Assembly (NCBI GenBank): GCA_913057895.1
Contig: CAJXOH010000012.1
Location: 1-45,056, forward strand
DNA length: 45,056 bases
DNA from: an uncultured Bacteroidota bacterium
Lineage (GTDB): Bacteria; Bacteroidota; Rhodothermia; Balneolales; Balneolaceae
Direction of reading: 5' to 3'
Below are positions 1 to 6,197 of the stretch, piece after piece. The translations under genes and the position numbers were made by a program. The notes below the pieces were generated by a model. That model was not told the DNA's origin and did not search any database. It was given only the letters and a program-made list of their open reading frames with translations. Position 1 is the first letter of the stretch, and every line of letters begins with the position of its first letter.

Positions 1-68
1 AATCCTGGCAAAAAGCGTGCAATCAATGAATCCATCCGTAGAGTACCCTAGTCGAAAAATTCGATGAA

Positions 69-1481
69 TTAAGCTGTAACAGGAGATGCTAAATTGGCAA
101 CATCATCCTGAACAAGGGCAATCTCATGACCTTCCCGCTTGAGTAGTGATGCGGATACAGCTGCACGTGCACCACTTTTACAGTGGACGACATATTTCCC
201 AGACTCCCCAAGCTCATCCTTACGAACTTTTAAGCGAGTATGCGCAATATTGGTCGCACCTTCTGCATGCCCTTCTGCATACTCAGTGGCCTTCCGCACA
301 TCCACCACACTGTATCCTTCGTTGAGTTTTGCATCAAGATCTGCAAAGGTCATCGTTGAAAGGGTCTCAAGCCCACCAGCAGACTCGCCGAACGACGCTA
401 AATCCGCAGGTGTAATGAACCCTTTGATATGATCGAGTCCGATACGAATCAAGTCTGTGACCGCTTCGTCAACATCCGCTTCATCAATCACGAGGTAAAT
501 CTCTTCATCCTCTAGAATGAAGGACCCTGCAATTGTATTAAATTGCTTGTCCATAGGGGAGAGTAGAGATCCTTTTAGATGTCCTGCGATGAACTCTTCT
601 TTGGTGCGAGTATCAAGTACAACGACTTTGGACGTATCCAATCCACCAATCTCTTGAATGCTCAAGCGGTGGGGTTGTGGATAGCAATCCTTCAATACGC
701 GTGGCCCAATTTTGTTGTCTCGCTTCATTCGAGCAAAGTACATGGGTGGCTCAGGTTGCCCCTCAAGAATAAAGTTCACAAAGTTATCCTCTGAAGAGGC
801 TGCTTTGATGGAGGCGTTGTAGCGAAGCTCATACCCAACCGTTGTTTCTGGAATGGCACCTAGCGCTTTTCCACATGCGGAACCGGCACCATGTCCTGGC
901 CAAACTTGCATGTACTCAGGTATCGCTTTGAAGCTCTCAACCGTTTTGTAGAGTGTTCGAGCTGAAGGCTCCATCGCTCCCTCCACAGCTGCTGCAGATT
1001 CAAGCAGATCAGGACGGCCAACATCACCCACAAAGACAAAATCTCCGGTTGCTACACCCATTGGCTCATCAGCTGCTGCACCATCTGTGATGAAATAGCT
1101 TAAGTGCTCTGGTGTATGCCCTGGCGTATGCCATGCTTTGATTTCGATGTTGCCCACCTTGAAAGCATCCCCATCGTACATCAATTGATAGTCATACTTG
1201 TCGTTATTGAGTAACCACTCATATTTCCAATCTGCATCTCCTTCATCAGAGGCATATACCTTGACCCCTCTTTCTGCAAATTCACGGAGACCTGAGATAT
1301 AATCGGCGTGGATATGTGTGTCAGCGGCAGCAACAATAGTCAATTTTTGTGCCGCTGCATCTTCGATATACTGATCAATATCACGCATAGGATCAATGAC
1401 AACGGCCTGACCGTTTGCCTGACATCCTACCATATATGAATATTGTGCAAGTTTTTCGTCAAAGAATTGTTTGAAATACAT
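69..1481 (-). CDS. MBL-fold persulfide dioxygenase-like protein with two rhodanese domains
   Basis: The protein has 470 residues. An N-terminal metallo-beta-lactamase domain (about 1-250) carries THIHADYISG (His56, His58, Asp60), HTPGHTPEH (His118, His122) and Asp153, the ligand pattern of ETHE1/CstB-type persulfide dioxygenases. Two rhodanese-like domains follow. The first (about 270-360) has acidic residues where the active Cys would be, so it looks inactive. The second (about 375-465) keeps the loop CKSGAR with Cys434. The family oxidises or transfers persulfide sulfur in the cytoplasm. The gene lies downstream of the YeeE/YedE pair and is probably cotranscribed with it. An unusually good Shine-Dalgarno sequence, AAGGAG, sits six bases before the ATG. 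The domain call is firm; the exact reaction (dioxygenase or sulfurtransferase) is inferred. Confidence 0.88.
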   Translation of the reverse strand: MYFKQFFDEKLAQYSYMVGCQANGQAVVIDPMRDIDQYIEDAAAQKLTIVAAADTHIHADYISGLREFAERGVKVYASDEGDADWKYEWLLNNDKYDYQLMYDGDAFKVGNIEIKAWHTPGHTPEHLSYFITDGAAADEPMGVATGDFVFVGDVGRPDLLESAAAVEGAMEPSARTLYKTVESFKAIPEYMQVWPGHGAGSACGKALGAIPETTVGYELRYNASIKAASSEDNFVNFILEGQPEPPMYFARMKRDNKIGPRVLKDCYPQPHRLSIQEIGGLDTSKVVVLDTRTKEEFIAGHLKGSLLSPMDKQFNTIAGSFILEDEEIYLVIDEADVDEAVTDLIRIGLDHIKGFITPADLASFGESAGGLETLSTMTFADLDAKLNEGYSVVDVRKATEYAEGHAEGATNIAHTRLKVRKDELGESGKYVVHCKSGARAAVSASLLKREGHEIALVQDDVANLASPVTA

Positions 1482-1538
1482 AATGAACTCCTTTTTTATG
1501 TTTTATGGTTTGATTGCTTTTTAAAAGTGTAAAACTGT

Positions 1539-1964
1539 TTAATGGGGTAACTGGTGACGCACCAACCCGTAGACGTAGGTTCCTAAGATGGCGGTAAGGA
1601 TTGGTACAACGAATACGGTTGCTCCAGCGCCGACCAATGTGAACATCGGGGCTGGACATGCACCAATTAGGGACCATCCGAGTCCAAATATGGATCCGCC
1701 CACGATATAACGTGTCACTTGTTTTGGATCTTTTGGTGGAATCGTGATGGGGTTTCCGTCGGAATCTTTTACGTTGCTCTTTTTGATCCACTGGATTCCT
1801 ATCGCTCCTACAACAATCGCAGAACCAATGACACCATACATATGGAAGCTGTCAAAAAAGAACATCTCTTGGATGCGGAACCAGGAAATCACTTCTGCCT
1901 TCATCAAAATGAAGCCAAAAAAGATTCCGAGGATAAAGAATGTAATAAGGTCTTTTGCTCTCAT
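1539..1964 (-). CDS. YeeE/YedE family sulfur transporter, C-terminal half (DUF6691-like)
   Basis: A 141-residue membrane protein with about four hydrophobic segments. It carries the YeeE/YedE signature GLGWSLIGACPAPMF, whose Cys belongs to the cysteine set that relays thiosulfate in characterised YeeE/TsuA proteins. In this lineage type the transporter is made as two short proteins, and this is the second half. The upstream partner ends 15 bases before this ATG. GAGGA is found seven bases before the start. Family knowledge suggests uptake of thiosulfate or another sulfane-sulfur compound across the inner membrane. The neighbouring persulfide enzyme and sulfide oxidoreductase support a sulfur substrate. 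Which sulfur compound is moved cannot be told from sequence. Confidence 0.85.
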   Translation of the reverse strand: MRAKDLITFFILGIFFGFILMKAEVISWFRIQEMFFFDSFHMYGVIGSAIVVGAIGIQWIKKSNVKDSDGNPITIPPKDPKQVTRYIVGGSIFGLGWSLIGACPAPMFTLVGAGATVFVVPILTAILGTYVYGLVRHQLPH

Positions 1965-1979
1965 GGTATCGTCCTCGAC

Positions 1980-2540
1980 TTAAATAATATTGGGGAGAAT
2001 CAGATAGGTCATTAAAAGACCTCCTGCAAAAAAGCCAATTACAGCAATCAAAGAGGCGAGCTGTAAATTTGAGAGCCCTGAAATCGCATGCCCTGAGGTG
2101 CACCCTCCGGCATAGCGTGTTCCAAATCCAACCAGGAATCCACCAATCCCTAACACAGCCCATAAACTAGGATTGCTTTGGAGTGCTCCCCACGTAAAAA
2201 GTTCTGCAGGGACAAACCCATCAAAGTTGGTCAGTCCAAACCCTTGAAGTTTCTCTATCGCCGCCGCTGATAATTCAACAGGGTCTGGATTGGCTAACAA
2301 ATAGCCTCCAATAAAACCGCCAAGAATAACCCCGACAGAAAACATCAAATTCCATCCCCCTTTTGCCTTCCAGTCATAGTTGAAGAATTCAACGTTAGCG
2401 ACATTGCATGAAGCACAGATGTGACGGAGGTTTTCTGAGAAGCCAAACTGTCGCCCTGAGATCAGCAACATAATAGGCACCATTAAGCCAATGATCGGCC
2501 CAGCAATGTACCAAGGCCATGGTTGTGTCAATATTTCCAT
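1980..2540 (-). CDS. YeeE/YedE family sulfur transporter, N-terminal half
   Basis: A membrane protein of 186 residues if started at the ATG at 2540. An in-frame GTG at 2588 would give 202 residues, but it lies upstream of the predicted transcription start of a strong promoter (2577-2605), so the ATG is preferred. The sequence has a hydrophobic first helix, the segment HICASCNVANV with two Cys, and the family motif GTRYAGGCTSGHAISGLSNLQ near residue 150. It pairs with the following small YeeE/YedE gene to complete one transporter. Sulfur transport is inferred from the family and from the neighbours. It appears to be the first gene of a three-gene transcript ending with the MBL-rhodanese gene. 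Confidence 0.85.
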   Translation of the reverse strand: MEILTQPWPWYIAGPIIGLMVPIMLLISGRQFGFSENLRHICASCNVANVEFFNYDWKAKGGWNLMFSVGVILGGFIGGYLLANPDPVELSAAAIEKLQGFGLTNFDGFVPAELFTWGALQSNPSLWAVLGIGGFLVGFGTRYAGGCTSGHAISGLSNLQLASLIAVIGFFAGGLLMTYLILPNII

Positions 2541-2576
2541 TCTTTCAATTGAGGTTGTTGTTTTCTTTCGAGGGGT

Positions 2577-2605
2577 AGTATAAGGCACAAAATTTTAAAT
2601 GTCAA
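2577..2605 (-). promoter_or_regulatory. Sigma-70-type promoter of the sulfur transporter operon
   Basis: On the minus strand TTGACA (2605-2600) is followed by exactly 17 bases and then TATACT (2582-2577), which is a near-consensus sigma-70 promoter. Transcription would begin near 2570, about 30 bases before the ATG at 2540. The operator-like palindrome at 2606-2623 directly abuts the -35 box. Confidence 0.75.
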
Positions 2606-2623
2606 TACTTGTAGATACAAGTA
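2606..2623. promoter_or_regulatory. Palindromic operator, probable GntR/UTRA regulator site 1
   Basis: A perfect inverted repeat, TACTTGTA-GA-TACAAGTA, with 8-base arms, lies next to the -35 box of the YeeE/YedE promoter. A near-identical site lies at 3995-4010 in the sqr promoter, beside a GntR-family gene. The core GTA-N2-TAC resembles known HutC-type GntR operators. Assignment to that regulator is inferred. Confidence 0.7.
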
Positions 2624-2633
2624 GCAATAAGCC

Positions 2634-2660
2634 AAGTTCCAGACGTGTTGTCTAGAACCT
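2634..2660 (-). terminator. Hairpin after sqr, possible terminator
   Basis: On the minus strand AGGTTCTAGAC and GTCTGGAACTT form an 11-base-pair stem with two G-U pairs and an AACAC loop, about 40 bases after the sqr stop. No clear U tract follows, so intrinsic termination is uncertain. It separates sqr from the transporter promoter. Confidence 0.4.
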
Positions 2661-2698
2661 GACCTACCTGTATACCAAAACGTAAAAAGGCTCAATAA

Positions 2699-3970
2699 TT
2701 AGGGATTCCCCTTAATCATGAGGTTCCAATATAGAAATGGAATTCCGTGCTTTTTCACCATATACATGTCCCACCTCTCTCTGGCTTGATTCATAGGGAA
2801 TGAGGGGGTTGGGTTGTTGTCGTAATCAAACTCAGCAAGTACAGTCTTTCCATATCCTGTAATGAGTGGGCATGACCCGTACCCATTGTACTTTTTAGGA
2901 GATTTGATTTCGCCATGCTTCATGTATTGCATGATGTTGTGTCCTAGCACTTGAGCTTGTTTGCGAACCGCTGCTCCAGTTTTTGCATTTGGGGTACTCG
3001 CAACGTCTCCTAGACTAAACACATTTGGGTATCGAACATGTTGTAACGTCTCTTTGTCAACCTCAACCCATCCGGCTTCATTTGCTAGCGAGCTGTTTTT
3101 GACGAATTCAGGAGCTTGCATTGGCGGTGTAACGTGAAGCATATCATACTTGAAGGTTTTTTCTTCAGTAGAACCGTCTTCTTTTGTAATCACAAAATCA
3201 GCTTCTTTTTTATCCCCATGAATCGCCACAAGATTGTGTTTAAAATTGGTCGTCAATCCATAGCGATCAATAACCTCATTAAGGACTTTGGCAAAATCCG
3301 GCACACCAAAAATGATTCCACCTGCAGAGTTAAACAATACATCCACATCGTTTAGACGACCCTGTTTCCTCAAGTAATCACAGGTTAGATACATAATCTT
3401 CTGAGGAGCCCCACCACATTTAATGGGTGTAGCAGGTTGTGTGAAGATTGCCGTATCTCCTTTTTTGAGTGATTTCATGCACTCATACGTATACTCAACA
3501 TCACGGTAAGAGTAATTACTACATACTCCATTCTTGCCAAGATTCTCTAGCAAACCAGGAATCCCATCCCAGTTGATTTGAATGCCAGGTGCTACAATGA
3601 GGTGCTCGTATGAATAAGCCTTTCCAGACTGTGTAGTCACCATGTTTTGCTCTGGATAAAACGTGGATGCGGCATCTTTGATCCATGTTACATCCTCGGG
3701 TATCACTTCTGCCATCGGTTTCAGAGATTTCTCTTTGTTGTAAACACCCGCCCCAATCAAGGTCCAAAGAGGCTGATAATAGTGTGATTCAGAAGGGTCA
3801 ATTAATGCAATGTCTGGGGTATCCATTTTTTTAGCCAGCATAGCAGCCATGGTGAGACCCGCCGATCCAGCGCCAATGATGAGCACCTTGTGATGAGAGG
3901 CATACGGCATAAAATGATTTGCCGGAACGGTTTGCCCCTGAACCGTGTTTAATTCTTGTTGTTTACCCAT
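2699..3970 (-). CDS. sqr: Sulfide:quinone oxidoreductase, type II (mitochondrial-like)
   Basis: This 423-residue flavoprotein oxidises sulfide and passes electrons to the quinone pool at the inner membrane. The FAD-binding motif VLIIGAGSAG is at 29-38. Cys185 in PIKCGGAPQKIMYL and Cys367 in GYGSCPLITGY match the two redox Cys of the human SQOR type in both position and context. A second FAD segment, VFSLGDVASTPNAKTG, lies near 317-332. The close match to the SQOR pattern around both Cys points to type II rather than the bacterial type I enzyme. It is divergent from a GntR-type regulator, with an operator-like palindrome just upstream of its -10 box. The expected product is persulfide, which the MBL-rhodanese protein nearby could use. 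Confidence 0.93.
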   Translation of the reverse strand: MGKQQELNTVQGQTVPANHFMPYASHHKVLIIGAGSAGLTMAAMLAKKMDTPDIALIDPSESHYYQPLWTLIGAGVYNKEKSLKPMAEVIPEDVTWIKDAASTFYPEQNMVTTQSGKAYSYEHLIVAPGIQINWDGIPGLLENLGKNGVCSNYSYRDVEYTYECMKSLKKGDTAIFTQPATPIKCGGAPQKIMYLTCDYLRKQGRLNDVDVLFNSAGGIIFGVPDFAKVLNEVIDRYGLTTNFKHNLVAIHGDKKEADFVITKEDGSTEEKTFKYDMLHVTPPMQAPEFVKNSSLANEAGWVEVDKETLQHVRYPNVFSLGDVASTPNAKTGAAVRKQAQVLGHNIMQYMKHGEIKSPKKYNGYGSCPLITGYGKTVLAEFDYDNNPTPSFPMNQARERWDMYMVKKHGIPFLYWNLMIKGNP

Positions 3971-3988
3971 AATCCATTCCCGATTTAT

Positions 3989-3994
3989 ATTATA
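3989..3994 (-). promoter_or_regulatory. -10 box of the sqr promoter
   Basis: On the minus strand a perfect TATAAT lies 19 bases before the sqr ATG. The -35 region is poor (GTCTAA at 17-base spacing). The palindrome at 3995-4010 occupies the spacer, which fits repression of sqr by a bound regulator. A transcription start this close leaves a leader of only about 10 bases. Confidence 0.5.
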
Positions 3995-4010
3995 ACTTGT
4001 ATTTACATGT
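3995..4010. promoter_or_regulatory. Palindromic operator, probable GntR/UTRA regulator site 2
   Basis: ACTTGTA-TT-TACATGT matches site 1 (2607-2622) at every arm position but one. It lies between sqr and the divergent GntR-family gene, directly upstream of the sqr -10 box. It could serve both directions, giving autoregulation. Half-site-like ACCTGTA elements also occur nearby on the minus strand (about 4053-4059) and at 2666-2672. Confidence 0.7.
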
Positions 4011-4095
4011 CTTAGACAGTATACTCATCTAGTAATCTAAACTTTTTTTGATACAGGTCAAGCCATTATAAACCCCTCTAACTCACTTGAAATCA

Positions 4096-4935
4096 ATGAA
4101 TTCTGAAAAAGTCAGCCAATCCGTAGAACTTTCTGCGCTTAAACCAGGCTTGCCTCTTCATGAGCAAATCAGTCATTGGATTGAAACCAAGATTGATGAA
4201 GGTGTGTATGAATCCGATCAAAAATTACCATCGGAATTTCAACTGAGTGAGATGTTTAATGTGAGCCGTGTTACCGTACGTCGCGCTCTACAAACCCTAG
4301 AATCCAATCGGATCATTTATCGCTGTCAAGGACTGGGATCCTTTGTTGGAAAAGGGAAGACTCGGCAACCCCTTGTGCGACTCACTGATTTTATGGAGGA
4401 TATGCATCGTGCCGGCATGGAAGCCAAGTCTGTGGTGCTATCTATGGGAGTTGTGGATGCTACTGCTGAGGTTGCTGAACAACTTGGACTGGCAGAAGGG
4501 CAAAAAGTTTTTCAATTGGACAGACAGCGATTGGGTGATAATCAACCGATGGCGATGGATGAAACATGGTTACCATTTGCATATGGTCAACTCATTGAAT
4601 CCGTCGATCTTGGGAACCGTACCATATTTTCCATTTTGGAGCAAGACTATGAGATCCCTGTGATGCGTGGTTGCTATCAAATCACAGCTACATCTGCATC
4701 TGAAATGTTGGCAAAAAGCCTTCAGACTCATGAAGGTGATGCGCTCCTTTTACTGCACCGAATTGCATATACGGTTGGAGACAAGCCAATATTCTACCAG
4801 CGTAGGTATTACCGCAGTGATTCATTTGCCTACGAAATGCGATTGGATCGTGTGGAAAATGAAGGACAAGCCACACCTCAACCCTTTGATGAGACACCAA
4901 TCCGAGAGATAGTGCCCATCTTCCACAGAAAATAG
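4096..4935 (+). CDS. GntR family regulator, HutC/UTRA type
   Basis: The protein has 279 residues from the ATG at 4096 (282 from an in-frame TTG at 4087). The winged-helix domain (about 15-85) shows LPSEFQLSEMFNVSRVTVRRALQ, the classic GntR recognition helix. A UTRA ligand-binding domain (about 95-265) follows, with MAMDETWLP and the conserved YYRSDSFAYEM. It is transcribed away from sqr. The matching palindromes at 2606-2623 and 3995-4010 make it the likely controller of the sulfur genes and of itself. The ligand is unknown. UTRA domains usually bind small organic acids or sugars, so a sulfur-responsive member would be unusual. No Shine-Dalgarno sequence is seen. Confidence 0.9.
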   Translation: MNSEKVSQSVELSALKPGLPLHEQISHWIETKIDEGVYESDQKLPSEFQLSEMFNVSRVTVRRALQTLESNRIIYRCQGLGSFVGKGKTRQPLVRLTDFMEDMHRAGMEAKSVVLSMGVVDATAEVAEQLGLAEGQKVFQLDRQRLGDNQPMAMDETWLPFAYGQLIESVDLGNRTIFSILEQDYEIPVMRGCYQITATSASEMLAKSLQTHEGDALLLLHRIAYTVGDKPIFYQRRYYRSDSFAYEMRLDRVENEGQATPQPFDETPIREIVPIFHRK

Positions 4936-4957
4936 GCAGTCTACATCCCTCTAGGTT

Positions 4958-5536
4958 CTATCTTCCGTACGCATCCATTACGCGAATGATATCCTCCTCA
5001 TCGCTTGGGTGCTGTGGGTCTTCATGCTTCCAAATTTCTGCGACAATACCCCACACGGCCTCACCGATCAGTCGATGTCGCTCTCCACACGATAATTCAA
5101 TAACCTCACCAAGAGCTAAAGGTGTAGAAGGTTGTAACTCATCCGTTTGACTTCGGACGACCGAAGCCTCACCTGCAATTAGGCGCCAAACCTCTGATCT
5201 ACGACGGTGATATTGCCATGATAGTTGGGCTTGGGGTTCCACCAATAAAAATTTAGGACTCAGTTTGGCGTATCCTTCCAATGCAACGATGTCAACCGTA
5301 GGAAACCAAGTCTTTGCAAAGTCAAGGGCTTGTGATTCGTCGACCCTCAAAAAACCACCCCAAGGACGAGTGCGATCTTCACCAACGATGGAGAACCCAA
5401 GACGTTTGGCTCGCTCAGTAACCACGTCGAAGAGATCTGTTTTTGCAAGACAACTCAATTCAGAGGGCTCAAATAATGGTATCTTCGCAGGGCTAGTTTG
5501 TTTTGTCATCTTTTCTTTTGCTGACTTTTTAGCCAT
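4958..5536 (-). CDS. Cupin protein resembling type II mannose-6-phosphate isomerase C-terminus
   Basis: This small cupin protein has 192 residues from the ATG at 5536. An ATG at 5509, preceded by GAAAAG, would give 183, and the most upstream ATG (5572) collides with the divergent gene. The motif SWQYHRRRSEVWRLIAGEA followed by GEVIELSCGERHRLIG is the cupin metal-site pattern of the isomerase half of GMP/PMI type proteins. The end WGIVAEIWKHEDPQHPSDEED matches that family too. The N-terminal half (RTRPWGGFLRV) resembles the start of such stand-alone cupins in Bacteroidota. Interconversion of mannose-6-phosphate and fructose-6-phosphate is a family-based suggestion. It is transcribed towards the GntR gene. 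Confidence 0.7.
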   Translation of the reverse strand: MAKKSAKEKMTKQTSPAKIPLFEPSELSCLAKTDLFDVVTERAKRLGFSIVGEDRTRPWGGFLRVDESQALDFAKTWFPTVDIVALEGYAKLSPKFLLVEPQAQLSWQYHRRRSEVWRLIAGEASVVRSQTDELQPSTPLALGEVIELSCGERHRLIGEAVWGIVAEIWKHEDPQHPSDEEDIIRVMDAYGR

Positions 5537-5570
5537 TTTTGCACAACATGTAATGATAAAGTATACCACC

Positions 5571-6188
5571 ATGATCCGTCGAATATCAACCCTTGGAAGT
5601 GTATTTACCTGCTTGCTCCTAATAGGGCTTTTGTTGCCTGCTCAATCCAATGCCCAGTTTGCAATTGGAGGTGGGTATGAATTACGAGACGAAGAGCCAA
5701 AAACGGGATACATGGTGATGATTGAAAATGGGTTTTTGAAACGTTTTCCCATGATTTCTCTCAAGACTAGGTTACACTTAAGCGTATTTGCAGATGAGAT
5801 CTCTGTCAGAGACCAAGATGTGCTAAACCAATTGGAGCTTAGCGAAACCCAACAACTCTTATCTCAAGTGGACTCCTATGATTTTGGGTTGGCTGTATTA
5901 ATGGGTGTCAACCTAGGGATTGTTAAACCTTATGCAGGCCTTGGTCTTGGCAATGAGTCCTACAAAATTGATTATTCAATTCCACCATCGCTCACTGTTC
6001 CATCAAACTTCAAACAAAGTTTGTCGGATAACGGATTCTACGGAAATGTGTTTATTGGGACAGAAATTTCGCCGATTCCAATACTCAAACCGTTTGTTGA
6101 GTATCGTTTTTCTACATTCCTTACACAGGAAGAGATAAACTACAGTCAAAACGGACGAATCTCTCTAGGTCTTAAACTTCAATTCTAA
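5571..6188 (+). CDS. Outer-membrane beta-barrel protein, OmpA/OmpW-like size
   Basis: A 205-residue protein with a clear signal peptide: basic MIRR, a hydrophobic stretch, then cleavage near QSNAQF. The mature part alternates polar and aromatic residues in short strands, and contains GLAVLMGVNLGIVKPYAGLGLG and a C-terminal strand ISLGLKLQF ending in Phe, typical of outer-membrane barrels of about eight strands. An upstream in-frame extension is ignored because it lacks a signal peptide and overlaps the cupin gene. The stop is nine bases before the rel start, so it may share a transcript with it. Function unknown. Confidence 0.75.
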   Translation: MIRRISTLGSVFTCLLLIGLLLPAQSNAQFAIGGGYELRDEEPKTGYMVMIENGFLKRFPMISLKTRLHLSVFADEISVRDQDVLNQLELSETQQLLSQVDSYDFGLAVLMGVNLGIVKPYAGLGLGNESYKIDYSIPPSLTVPSNFKQSLSDNGFYGNVFIGTEISPIPILKPFVEYRFSTFLTQEEINYSQNGRISLGLKLQF

Positions 6189-6197
6189 CCACTCTTT

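Noticed and set aside
52..64. Short inverted repeat TCGAA-AAA-TTCGA after the MBL-rhodanese stop
   Set aside because: Five base pairs, A/T-rich and without a T tract in the right direction; too weak to call a terminator.
5265..5570. N-terminal extension of the barrel protein gene
   Set aside because: It runs antisense through the cupin gene and would place the signal peptide in mid-protein.
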